From: Pelagibacterium sediminicola
GTDB taxonomy: Bacteria > Pseudomonadota > Alphaproteobacteria > Rhizobiales > Devosiaceae
Assembly: GCF_003390885.1 (NCBI RefSeq)
Contig: NZ_QMEL01000002.1
Location: 248,001-312,000 of the forward strand
Direction: 5' to 3'
DNA: 64,000 nt
In this document: positions 26,994 to 34,802 of the stretch, one piece after another
Numbering within the stretch: the first letter of the stretch is position 1
Layout: the number at the start of each line of letters is the position of its first letter
Translations under genes and position numbers: made by a program
Notes under the pieces: model-generated
The model's input: the letters and a program-made list of their open reading frames with translations, nothing else
Told to the model about the DNA's origin: nothing
Databases searched by the model: none

Positions 26994-28013
26994 TCAATAA
27001 GCCCGCTGCGTGCAGAACTCGGGCACATCGAAAAGGATGTCGCGTTCGAGCGAGGCGGGGAGACTCGCCAGTGCGGCGCGGGCGGCTTCGGCGTGGCGTT
27101 CGGCCTTGTCCATGGTCGCGCGCAGCGTATCGTGGTGGCCAAAGATCGAGACGACGGCTTCGACCTCCTTTTCCCCGGCGTCGGGGTTGCCGAGGGCGGC
27201 GGCAATGGCCGCCTTTTCCGCCGCCGTGCCCGCAGCCAGCGCAAGGATGACCGGAAGGGTCATCTTGCCCTCGCGCAAATCATCACCGGTGTTCTTGCCC
27301 AGGGTGCCGCGCGCGCCGCCATAATCGAGCACGTCATCGACAAGCTGGAACGCCATGCCCAGTTCGCGGCCATAGGTGGCGAGCGCCTTGCGGGCGGCGG
27401 GGTCCGCGCCTCCGGCCATCGCGCCCACTTCGGTCGCGGCCTCGAAGAGCGTCGCGGTCTTGGCGTGGATGATCTTTTCGTAGTCGGCGGCGGTGGTTTC
27501 GAGGTCGCCGGCCTTGGCGAGCTGGAACACCTCGCCCTCGGCGATCACCGAAGCGGCCTTGGCGAGAACGCCCAGTGCTTCGAGGTCCTTGCTCTCCACC
27601 ATCATCAGGAACGCCTGCCCAAGCAGGAAATCGCCCACCAGCACGGATGCCTGATTGCCCCAGATGGTGCGCGCGGCGGGGACGCCCCGGCGCATGGTGC
27701 TTTCGTCCACCACATCGTCGTGCAGCAGCGTTGCGTTATGCATGAATTCGACAGCGGCGGCAAAACGGATCTCGTTGCCGCCCGCCTGCTCAAAGGTCTG
27801 GGATGCGGCGATAGTGAGCATGGGTCGCAGGCGCTTGCCGCCGGATTCGAGCAGGTGATTGGCGACTTCGGGCACCATGTCCACCGGCGATTCCGAGCGC
27901 GAAAGAATGAGCCGGTTGACGGCCTCCATGCCCTCGCGTGTTGCCGCGATCAAATGATCGATAGCCTGTGCGGCGTCGGTCACAGGCCTTTGCGCCAAAG
28001 TTTCAACCGCCAT
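26994..28013 (-). CDS. ispB: Polyprenyl (octaprenyl/decaprenyl) diphosphate synthase
   Basis: A 339-residue trans-isoprenyl diphosphate synthase that builds the ubiquinone side chain from IPP and FPP. The first aspartate-rich motif is in LLHDDVVDESTMRRG and the second in FQLVDDVLDYGG, with the GGKRLRPML segment ahead of them. Chain length (octa- or decaprenyl) cannot be decided from sequence by eye. ATG 28013 follows GGAG and gives the family start; a reading to 28088 would extend into the space before the divergent methyltransferase gene. Confidence 0.9.
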   Translation of the reverse strand: MAVETLAQRPVTDAAQAIDHLIAATREGMEAVNRLILSRSESPVDMVPEVANHLLESGGKRLRPMLTIAASQTFEQAGGNEIRFAAAVEFMHNATLLHDDVVDESTMRRGVPAARTIWGNQASVLVGDFLLGQAFLMMVESKDLEALGVLAKAASVIAEGEVFQLAKAGDLETTAADYEKIIHAKTATLFEAATEVGAMAGGADPAARKALATYGRELGMAFQLVDDVLDYGGARGTLGKNTGDDLREGKMTLPVILALAAGTAAEKAAIAAALGNPDAGEKEVEAVVSIFGHHDTLRATMDKAERHAEAARAALASLPASLERDILFDVPEFCTQRAY

Positions 28014-28105
28014 AGGCGACGTTCTCCGCAGGACTGGCCCTATGCCGTCCGGTACGCTTGGTTTATGCTGGCAGGGCCTTTCATGCAAACAACCCCACCC
28101 AGCTC

Positions 28106-28930
28106 ATGTCGGTAAACCAGCCGCCCGGATTTGTAAAACCTCAAGCGCACACAAAGGATGCGTTTTTGGGCGGCAAATTGTCCATTATCCAGCCGGGATC
28201 GGGTTTTCGGGCGGGCCTGGATTCGGTGCTGCTGGGCGCGAGCATACCCCAGGAGGCCAGAAATCTGCTCGATCTCGGAGCAGGTGTGGGGGTGGCGGGG
28301 CTCACCGCGCTGACGCACGATCCTGCTTTGGAAGCGGTTTTCGCCGAGATCGACCCCCAAACGGCCGATCTGGCGCGTGGCAACATCGCAGAGAACGGTT
28401 TTGCATATCGCGCCACCGTTCTGACGCTCGACGTTCTGGCGCCGGGCAATACCCGCAAGGCGGCGGGCCTCGGCAGCGACCTGTTCGATGCCGTTATCGC
28501 CAATCCGCCCTATTTCGCCGCCGGGACGCTCGCGCCGGATCGAACGCGCGCCCAAGCGCGGCATATGGAAAGCGATGCTCTGGATGGCTGGGTCCGGACG
28601 GCCGTTTCCAGCGCCCATGCGCAGGGGAGCGTAATCTTCATTCACGCCGCCGAGGCGCTCCCGCAGCTTTTGGCGGCTTTTGACGCGCGAATGGGCAATA
28701 TCATGGTGCTGCCGCTCTGCCCGCGCCCCGGCATGGCAGCGAGCCGCGTGCTCGTCAGGGGGCAGAAGGGATCGCGCGCGCCGCTCACGCTGCTGCCGCA
28801 AATGTCCTTGCATGATGCGGACGGCCATGGATTTTCACCGCGGTTCAACGCTATATTTCGCGGGACGGCCCGGCTGGACTGGCATATGGCGCGTCAAGAT
28901 CCTACATCGGGCCGGACCGATTCTGTGTGA
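28106..28930 (+). CDS. tRNA1(Val) A37 N6-methyltransferase-like protein
   Basis: A 274-residue class I SAM-dependent methyltransferase. The SAM-binding strand and loop LLDLGAGVGVAGL are near residues 55-67, the second acidic residue is in VFAEIDPQTADLA, and the catalytic NPPY motif (FDAVIANPPYF) shows it is an amino-methyltransferase acting on an exocyclic nitrogen. The opening PGSGFRAGLDSVLLGASI is typical of the YfiC/TrmN6 family, which modifies adenosine 37 of tRNA-Val. Divergent from the polyprenyl synthase. Confidence 0.82.
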   Translation: MSVNQPPGFVKPQAHTKDAFLGGKLSIIQPGSGFRAGLDSVLLGASIPQEARNLLDLGAGVGVAGLTALTHDPALEAVFAEIDPQTADLARGNIAENGFAYRATVLTLDVLAPGNTRKAAGLGSDLFDAVIANPPYFAAGTLAPDRTRAQARHMESDALDGWVRTAVSSAHAQGSVIFIHAAEALPQLLAAFDARMGNIMVLPLCPRPGMAASRVLVRGQKGSRAPLTLLPQMSLHDADGHGFSPRFNAIFRGTARLDWHMARQDPTSGRTDSV

Positions 28931-28985
28931 GGCATCCCGATGAACGAGACAGCCCCCTCCACCCTGCCGCGAGCGGAGCGCTGAA

Positions 28986-29204
28986 ATGGGAATAACGCTC
29001 GTCTATATCGTCATCGGCCTTATCGTCTTTATCGGCCTGCGCACCATCCTGCGCGACTGGGGCAAACAGTTTCAGGCCGAGGACAAGGAGAAGGCCGCGC
29101 GGCGTCAGGCACAGCTCGAGCGCAACCGAAGGGAGGCCAAAAAGCCCGGCGTCGTGACGCTCAAGCGCGGCGACGATGGGGTTTACCGGCCAGGCGACGA
29201 GTGA
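28986..29204 (+). CDS. Small single-span membrane protein
   Basis: A 72-residue protein with one N-terminal membrane helix (about residues 3-20, ITLVYIVIGLIVFIGLRT) and a highly charged, helical cytoplasmic tail (QAEDKEKAARRQAQLERNRREAKK split over residues 31-53) ending VTLKRGDDGVYRPGDE. Similar small proteins near glyQ are recalled from other Hyphomicrobiales; function unknown. Here a toxin-antitoxin pair on the other strand separates it from glyQ. Confidence 0.65.
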   Translation: MGITLVYIVIGLIVFIGLRTILRDWGKQFQAEDKEKAARRQAQLERNRREAKKPGVVTLKRGDDGVYRPGDE

Positions 29205-29213
29205 GGATCGCGA

Positions 29214-29480
29214 TCAGTAATGGAACCGCAATTGCGCGATTTCCAGCGCCTGCGCCTCTCCCGAACCCGCAACGCGATAGACGAGCCGATGCTCGCGCGT
29301 GATCCGGCGCGACCACCAGCCGGACAAATCACCCTTTAGAGGTTCCGGCTTACCCCGCCCCTTGAAGGGGTGGCGTCGGCATTCGGTGAGCAGTTCGTTG
29401 ATGCGCGCGAGCATTTCGGCGTCGTTCCGCTGCCCGAACAAATAGTCTTCCCAGGCATGGCTGGAGAAAATGAGCCTCAA
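29214..29480 (-). CDS. yoeB: YoeB-like toxin (Txe/YoeB family)
   Basis: An 88-residue RelE-fold mRNA-cleaving toxin. Family marks are MRLIFSSHAWEDYLFGQ, then LLTECRRHPFKGRGKPEPLKG, GWWSRRITREHRLVYRV and the C-terminal RFHY, where the final His-Tyr pair is characteristic of YoeB active sites. The start is a TTG (29480-29478) overlapping the antitoxin stop as TTGA, so its translation is tied to that of the antitoxin. Confidence 0.92.
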   Translation of the reverse strand: MRLIFSSHAWEDYLFGQRNDAEMLARINELLTECRRHPFKGRGKPEPLKGDLSGWWSRRITREHRLVYRVAGSGEAQALEIAQLRFHY

Positions 29481-29731
29481 GGCTCGATCAACTCCCGCTC
29501 GGCGCCCTTCCCGGCATCGAGTTCGGCGATAGAGCGGCGCAGCCGTTCGGCATTGGCCGGGGTGGAAAGCAGGTGCAGGGTTTCGTTGATGGACGACCAG
29601 TCTTCGAGCGACACCACGACCACCGCCTCGCCTTTGCGGCGCGTGATGACGACCTCCCGGTGGTCGTTGATGGCCTGATCCATAATGTCTTTGAGGTTCG
29701 CGCGGGCGTCGGTGTAGGTGAAGACAGTCAT
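29477..29731 (-). CDS. yefM: YefM/Phd-family antitoxin
   Basis: An 84-residue antitoxin with the Phd/YefM fold: TYTDARANLKDIMDQAINDHREVVITRR, then KGEAVVVVSLEDWSSINETLHLLS, and a C-terminal acidic tail that would cover the toxin. ATG 29731 follows AGGA; an in-frame start at 29794 would begin upstream of the promoter hexamers and is rejected. It is the first gene of the pair and sits downstream of a TGTACA-type operator. Confidence 0.92.
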   Translation of the reverse strand: MTVFTYTDARANLKDIMDQAINDHREVVITRRKGEAVVVVSLEDWSSINETLHLLSTPANAERLRRSIAELDAGKGAERELIEP

Positions 29732-29755
29732 GCTCTTAGTTCCTGCATAGGCGCC

Positions 29756-29785
29756 TATATATGTACAATATTCTGTACATGTCAA
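29756..29785 (-). promoter_or_regulatory. yefM-yoeB promoter with TGTACA operator
   Basis: On the minus strand, TTGACA (29785-29780) and TATATA (29761-29756) are separated by 18 bp. The spacer is itself an inverted repeat with TGTACA at both ends (29762-29767 and 29774-29779). TGTACA is the known core of the E. coli YefM-YoeB operator, so autoregulation by the antitoxin-toxin complex at this site is a strong inference. Confidence 0.72.
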
Positions 29786-29888
29786 GAGACGCAACGCAGA
29801 CTGCTATTCCAGCGCGGCCCGCGCTTGACCTCCAACCGCGCCGCCACTAGGGTCGCGCCGCCTTCAACCTTCGCCGGATCGTCACGCG

Positions 29889-30815
29889 ATGAGCGACGCC
29901 TACAAGCCCCATATGGACCCGAAAAACTCATTTCAGGGGCTGATCCTTGCCCTGCAGAATTTCTGGGCGGATCAGGGTTGCGTCATTCTCCAGCCCTACG
30001 ACATGCAGATGGGCGCGGGCACGTTCCACACGGCAACGACGTTGCGCTCGCTGGGGCCAAAGCCCTGGAAGGCGGCCTATGTGCAGCCCTCGCGCCGGCC
30101 AACGGACGGGCGCTATGGGGAGAACCCCAACCGGCTTCAGCACTATTACCAGTATCAGGTGATCCTCAAGCCTTCGCCCGCCAATATTCAGGACCTCTAC
30201 CTGCAATCGCTCGCGGTCATCGGGCTCGATGCGAAAATCCACGATATCCGCTTTGTCGAGGACGACTGGGAAAGCCCGACCCTTGGCGCGTGGGGGCTGG
30301 GCTGGGAGTGCTGGTGCGACGGGATGGAGGTTTCCCAGTTCACCTATTTCCAGCAGGTGGCGGGCTTTGAATGCAGCCCCGTGCCCGGCGAGATCACCTA
30401 CGGGCTCGAACGGCTTGCCATGTATGTGCAGGGGGTAGAGAACGTCTACGATCTCAACTTCAACGGTCGCGAGGGCGACGAGAAGGTCACCTATGGCGAT
30501 GTATTCCTGCAAAACGAGCAGGAATTTTCGCGGTACAATTTCGAGGCCGCCGATACCGACATCCTGTTCCGGCACTTCAAGGACGCCGAGGACGAGTGCA
30601 AGGCGATCCTTGAAAAAGGGGCGCAAGGCAACCGGCAGACCATGGCCGTTCCGGCCTATGAACAGGTCATCAAGGCCAGCCACACCTTCAACCTGCTCGA
30701 CGCCCGCGGCGTCATCTCGGTGACCGAGCGCCAAAGCTACATCCTGCGCATCCGGGAACTCGCCAAGCTGTGCGGCGAAGCGTGGCTGCAGACAGCAGGT
30801 GGCGGCGCGGAGTAA
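29889..30815 (+). CDS. glyQ: Glycine-tRNA ligase alpha subunit
   Basis: A 308-residue class II catalytic alpha subunit of the tetrameric glycyl-tRNA synthetase. It has the family start with [36 protein letters not shown], and the [19 protein letters not shown] motif 2-like region, then [19 protein letters not shown] and GLERLAMY (motif 3). It is followed by lemA and the DUF2207 gene. The partner glyS is on the opposite strand across several unrelated genes, unlike the usual adjacent glyQS. Confidence 0.96.
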   Translation: MSDAYKPHMDPKNSFQGLILALQNFWADQGCVILQPYDMQMGAGTFHTATTLRSLGPKPWKAAYVQPSRRPTDGRYGENPNRLQHYYQYQVILKPSPANIQDLYLQSLAVIGLDAKIHDIRFVEDDWESPTLGAWGLGWECWCDGMEVSQFTYFQQVAGFECSPVPGEITYGLERLAMYVQGVENVYDLNFNGREGDEKVTYGDVFLQNEQEFSRYNFEAADTDILFRHFKDAEDECKAILEKGAQGNRQTMAVPAYEQVIKASHTFNLLDARGVISVTERQSYILRIRELAKLCGEAWLQTAGGGAE

Positions 30816-30841
30816 CGGCTTCGCGCTCTGGAACAGGCCAG

Positions 30842-30941
30842 ACTGGATTGCCGGGAATAAATGCCGGAATGACATCGGTGGTTTTGGCTGAATTTCACTC
30901 CATCTTCGATGTCGCCCCGGTATTCATTGCCGGGGTCCGGA
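30842..30941. repeat. Inverted repeat family B, copy B2 (ends not clear)
   Basis: Two stem-loops typical of family B: GGATTGCCGGGAATAAATGC..CCGGAATGACATCGG and GATGTCGCCCCGGTATTC..GCCGGGGTCCGG, in mutually inverted orientation. The AGATCGTTTCAG-type ends of complete copies are not recognisable here. It lies between glyQ and lemA. Confidence 0.7.
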
Positions 30942-31062
30942 CAGATGCTGCCGCACCACGACGCATCCGGTTGGCCTGAGTTTTCGCGGCTCCGCCCCAT
31001 TGCCAATATCCGCCCGCGGTGCCAATCTTCCGACAAATGTTCAGCGGACGGGAACAACGCTC

Positions 31063-31617
31063 ATGGAATGGGTCATTCTGGTTCTGGTCGTGGCCATCAT
31101 CGGCTATGCGATCTATGCCTACAACCTCCTGGTCAAGAACCGGCAGCTTGTTGAGGAGGGCTGGTCGGGGATCGACGTGCAGTTGAAGCGCCGGGCAGAC
31201 CTGATCCCCAACATGATGGAGACCGTCAAGGGCTATATGGGCCATGAACGCGAGACCTTGCAGGCGGTGACCGATGCGCGGGCCGCCGTGCAGGCTGCGG
31301 GCAACGCCTCGCCCGCCGAGCGTTCGCGGGTCGAGGGGCTTTTGTCGGGCGCGCTGGGGCGGCTGTTCGCCGTGGCCGAGGCCTATCCCGACCTCAAGGC
31401 CAATACGACCTTCCTCGAATTTCAGGGCGCTTTGCAGACGGTCGAGGACGAAATCCAGCTTTCGCGCCGCTACTACAACGGCGCGGTGCGCAACCTCAAC
31501 GTTGCGGTGGAATCCTTCCCCTCCAATTTCATCGCCAATATGTTCAAGTTCGCTAAAGCCGAGTATTTCGAACTGGAAAACGAAGCCGACCGCGCGACGC
31601 CGCAGGTGAAGTTCTAG
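31063..31617 (+). CDS. LemA family protein
   Basis: A 184-residue protein with one N-terminal membrane helix (WVILVLVVAIIGYAIYAYNLLV) followed by the long helical LemA domain: QLVEEGWSGIDVQLKRRADLIPNMMETVKGY, ERETLQAVTDARAA and the C-terminal SRRYYNGAVRNLNVAVESFPSNFIA. LemA proteins are membrane-anchored with a mostly outside or periplasmic helical bundle and an unclear role. The DUF2207 gene follows, a pairing common for this family. The TAG stop coincides with the left end of repeat B3. Confidence 0.92.
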   Translation: MEWVILVLVVAIIGYAIYAYNLLVKNRQLVEEGWSGIDVQLKRRADLIPNMMETVKGYMGHERETLQAVTDARAAVQAAGNASPAERSRVEGLLSGALGRLFAVAEAYPDLKANTTFLEFQGALQTVEDEIQLSRRYYNGAVRNLNVAVESFPSNFIANMFKFAKAEYFELENEADRATPQVKF

Positions 31618-31829
31618 AGCATGTCAGCGTTTGATGGAGTCGCCCGAGGCACAGTGGTTGCGGTTGCATCGCACTGGTCCCCGGTAATAAATACCGGGGT
31701 GACATTGGAGATGAGGTTGGGCTCTTGCCAAAAGCACCGATGTCATTCCGGGATTTATTCCCGGAATCCAGCGCCATGCCGCTACAATCGCCCGAGCATA
31801 CCGTTCCCAACAAAATCTGAAACGATCTA
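31616..31829. repeat. Inverted repeat family B, copy B3
   Basis: Left end AGAGCATGTCAGCGTTTGATGG is a diverged form of the family end and begins within the lemA TAG stop. The right end is TCTGAAACGATCTAG. Inner stem-loops are CCCCGGTAATAAATACCGGGG and CATTCCGGGATTTATTCCCGG. It fills the gap between lemA and the DUF2207 gene, whose ATG is 8 bp after it. Confidence 0.75.
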
Positions 31830-31836
31830 GCCGATC

Positions 31837-33735
31837 ATGCTGGCCTTCGCACGCTGCATCGCCGCACTCGCCTTTGCCTTGATCACCCTGCCCGCGTTCG
31901 GGCAGGAGGTGATCCGCAATTTCGAGACGGCGATCGCCGTCCATGAGGACGCCTCGGTGCGGATCACCGAGACGATCACGGTCAATGCCGAGGGGCGGGA
32001 TATCAGACGCGGCATATTCCGCGACATTCCAACGGTCCTGCTCGGGGAAGACGGGACGCGGATCCATAGCGAACTCGACGTCGTCTCGGTGACGCGCAAC
32101 GGAAACGCGGAGCCCTATGCCGTCGAATCGATCAGGGATGGCGTGCGCATCCGGATCGGGGACGCCGGCGCGCTACTGGCCAACGGGACCCACCGCTACC
32201 AGATCCGCTATACCATGACGCGGGCTGCGCGCATGTTCGCGGACCATGACGAGCTTTACTGGAACGCTACGGGTAATTTCTGGCAGTTCCCCATCGAGCG
32301 GGCGACGGCGGTGGTGACGCTCCCCGAGAATGCGGAGATCGTCGATCTCAACGTCTTTACCGGCAGGCAGGGCGCGACCGGATCGAACGCGCGCGCCGAG
32401 CGGCTTTCCGACCATCAGGCGCGGTTCACTCTCACCCGGCCTCTGGGGGTCTATGAGGGGATGACTGTGGCGGTCGCGTTCGGCAAGGGCGTGCTGGTCG
32501 CCCCGGAAGGGCTGGAAGGATTGAAGCTCTGGCTTTCGGACAACAGGAACACCCTCGTTCCCGCCGGGCTGCTGCTCATTGTCCTGTTTTACAATTTCAC
32601 CGCATGGATGCGCGTCGGGCGCGACCCGGAAAAGGGCGTCATTTTTCCGCGCTTTCATCCGCCCGCCAAGTTTTCCCCTGCCCTCACCCACTACGTCCAC
32701 CGCATGGGCTGGCGCAACAGTGGCTGGCTGGCCTTTTCCGCAGCGCTCGTTTCGCTCGCCACGAAAGGGCTCATCGAGATCGACAAGGAGGGCAAGAAGA
32801 CCGTCCTCTTGATGACCGGAAAATCGCCCGACGCGCCGCTGCCGTCCGGGGAGGCGGCCATCCATGCGTATCTCCGGGGCAAGCCCCGCCTCGTGATCGA
32901 CAAATCCAGCGGCCCCTCGCTCGACACCACCCGCGAGAACTTCCTCAAGGCGCTCGAAGACGAGAACCGTCGGGTTTATTTCAACAACCACATCGTCTTC
33001 GTCGTTTTCGGCGTGCTGCTGACTTTTGCCTCGGTGGCCCTGATGACCGTGATGGGCATCCTGCCCTTCGAGTTCGCGTTCTTTGCCGTTTTTGCCGCCG
33101 TTTTCGTCTCCATCTTCGGGACGGCCCTGCGCTCGATCTGGCAGAAGCAGATTTTCGGCAAGATCATAGTATTGGTCGTCATCGGCTTCATCGTCTCCAA
33201 TTCAAGCTTCCTGCTGCTCCATACCTTTGTCTTCGAGTGGCTCAGCTTTCCTTTCCTTGCCACCGTGTCCCTCGTCGCTGTCACCTTTATCTTCGGCATC
33301 CTGATGCGTGCACCGACCGTTCACGGGCGCAAGGTCATGGACGAGATCGACGGATTCAAGATGTATCTGGAGACGGCGGAAAAGGAGCGGCTGAACTTTC
33401 AGGACGAACCCGAAATGACCGTTACCCGCTTCGAGCGCATCCTACCCTATGCCATGGCGTTGGGGGTCGAAAAGCCGTGGTCCGAGCGGTTCCAGGCCGA
33501 TCTCGCGCGCAATGCGGTCAAGGATGCCCGGACCGGTTACGCCCCGCACTGGTATCGCGGCTCGTCCTTTTCTCCCGCCACCTTCTCGAAATCCATGGCG
33601 GGCATCGCAACGGGACTTTCAAGCGCCATGATAGCGGCGCAACCGGCCAAGGCATCAAGCTCGGGTTTTTCGGGCGGCGGGGGCGGCGGTTTTTCAGGCG
33701 GCGGCGGTGGTGGCGGCGGCGGCGGCGGCTGGTAG
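31837..33735 (+). CDS. DUF2207 domain membrane protein with poly-glycine tail
   Basis: A 632-residue protein: signal peptide (about residues 1-22, cleavage near AFG-QE), an extracytoplasmic DUF2207 domain (about 25-220; RITETITVNAEGRDIRRGIFRDIPT), a membrane helix near 236-252, a cytoplasmic region with LTHYVHRMGWRNSGWLAFSA, then two to four more helices (about 385-490) and a C-terminal region ending in glycine repeats (SGFSGGGGGGFSGGG, then a run of Gly to GW). The glycine tail is typical of the family. Function unknown; paired with lemA. Confidence 0.88.
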   Translation: MLAFARCIAALAFALITLPAFGQEVIRNFETAIAVHEDASVRITETITVNAEGRDIRRGIFRDIPTVLLGEDGTRIHSELDVVSVTRNGNAEPYAVESIRDGVRIRIGDAGALLANGTHRYQIRYTMTRAARMFADHDELYWNATGNFWQFPIERATAVVTLPENAEIVDLNVFTGRQGATGSNARAERLSDHQARFTLTRPLGVYEGMTVAVAFGKGVLVAPEGLEGLKLWLSDNRNTLVPAGLLLIVLFYNFTAWMRVGRDPEKGVIFPRFHPPAKFSPALTHYVHRMGWRNSGWLAFSAALVSLATKGLIEIDKEGKKTVLLMTGKSPDAPLPSGEAAIHAYLRGKPRLVIDKSSGPSLDTTRENFLKALEDENRRVYFNNHIVFVVFGVLLTFASVALMTVMGILPFEFAFFAVFAAVFVSIFGTALRSIWQKQIFGKIIVLVVIGFIVSNSSFLLLHTFVFEWLSFPFLATVSLVAVTFIFGILMRAPTVHGRKVMDEIDGFKMYLETAEKERLNFQDEPEMTVTRFERILPYAMALGVEKPWSERFQADLARNAVKDARTGYAPHWYRGSSFSPATFSKSMAGIATGLSSAMIAAQPAKASSSGFSGGGGGGFSGGGGGGGGGGGW

Positions 33736-33792
33736 TCGGTCCGGCGCTCGATGCGCCCCTCTCCGTCGTTATCCGGGTAACCCAGTGCCCAC

Positions 33793-33895
33793 CTCTCTCG
33801 CTTCTCCGGCGAACGCCGGAGTCCATACTTCGATATCCGCCTACGTTGAGACTTGGTTCTGGGTTCCGGCTTTCGCCGGAAAAGCGAGTGGAGAG
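33793..33895. repeat. Inverted repeat family C, copy C2
   Basis: Outer arms CTCTCTCGCTTCTCCGGCG and CGCCGGAAAAGCGAGTGGAG, with inner hairpins TCCGGCGAACGCCGGA and TTCCGGCTTTCGCCGGAA. It lies between the converging DUF2207 and uracil-DNA glycosylase genes and could end both transcripts. Confidence 0.68.
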
Positions 33896-33929
33896 TGCGA
33901 GGCTGCTTCGGTCAAAATCTGACCCCGCT

Positions 33930-34739
33930 TCAAGCCTCGTCCAGCGCCTTCCTGATCGCCAGTAAATCCTGCCAGGCCAGCCGCTTTGCCGCCGGTTGGC
34001 GCAGGAGATAGGCGGGGTGGAGGGTTGCGAGCGCGCGCATGGTGTGGCCGTTGACCGTCAGGTCGCGCCACTGGCCGCGGATGCGCGTGATGCCGGCATT
34101 GGTTTCGAACAGGGTCGATGCCGACGCCCCGCCCAGCGCAACCAGCACCTTCGGGGCGACCAGCTCGATCTGGCGGTAAAGGAACGGCAGGCAGACTGCG
34201 ACCTCGGATGGCGCGGGGGTGCGGTTGCCCGGTGGGCGCCAGGGAACCGTGTTGGCGATATAGACCCCGGTGCGGTCGAGCCCAATGGCTTTGAGCATCC
34301 GGTCAAGCAACTGGCCCGAGCGCCCCACGAAGGGCTTGCCCTGCAAATCCTCGTCGCGCCCCGGCGCTTCCCCCACCAGCATGACCCTGGCCTGGGGGTT
34401 GCCATCGGCGAAAACCAGATTGGTGGCCCGAAGCTTCAGCCCGCACCCGTCGAAATTTTCGAGCGCCTCGCGCAGCGCATCGAGGGTTTGGGCCCCGGCG
34501 GCAAGCTCGCGCGCCGTTTCGGGGTCGGCATCGGCCCCTGATGCGGCGATGGCCGGTTGCGGCGGCGCATCGCGCGACGCCGGGGGGACTGGAGCGGCGC
34601 TGCGCGGGGCCGCGGGCACGACAGCCGATTGCGCGAAACGGTCGACGGGCGCCTCGCCCACGGCCAGATCGACGCCCGCTGCTTCATACCATTGCAGCAT
34701 GGCTAACATTTCATCGCGATTTATGGGTCGATCTGGCAT
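33930..34739 (-). CDS. Uracil-DNA glycosylase family 4-like, partly lacking Fe-S cysteines
   Basis: A 269-residue protein of the family 4 uracil-DNA glycosylase type. Active-site motifs are VGEAPGRDEDLQGKPFVG (motif 1) and TLHPAYLLRQ (motif 2). An N-terminal proline/alanine-rich segment of about 90 residues precedes the domain. In family 4 enzymes four cysteines bind a [4Fe-4S] cluster; here the first (C in CxxC) is Phe (FDGC), the third is Trp (VPWRPPGNR), and only the second and fourth remain, so the cluster probably does not form in the classic way. Related rhizobial sequences appear to share this. ATG 34739 is preferred over 34766. Confidence 0.85.
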   Translation of the reverse strand: MPDRPINRDEMLAMLQWYEAAGVDLAVGEAPVDRFAQSAVVPAAPRSAAPVPPASRDAPPQPAIAASGADADPETARELAAGAQTLDALREALENFDGCGLKLRATNLVFADGNPQARVMLVGEAPGRDEDLQGKPFVGRSGQLLDRMLKAIGLDRTGVYIANTVPWRPPGNRTPAPSEVAVCLPFLYRQIELVAPKVLVALGGASASTLFETNAGITRIRGQWRDLTVNGHTMRALATLHPAYLLRQPAAKRLAWQDLLAIRKALDEA

Positions 34740-34802
34740 TGCGAAGTCTGTTATGTCACAGCCCAAACCTCACTTCCACCGCCATTGGGGAGGCGTTGCC
34801 CG

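Noticed and set aside
26313-28115. 600-residue plus-strand reading over higBA and the polyprenyl synthase
   Set aside because: Antisense to three recognised genes, with no domain of its own.
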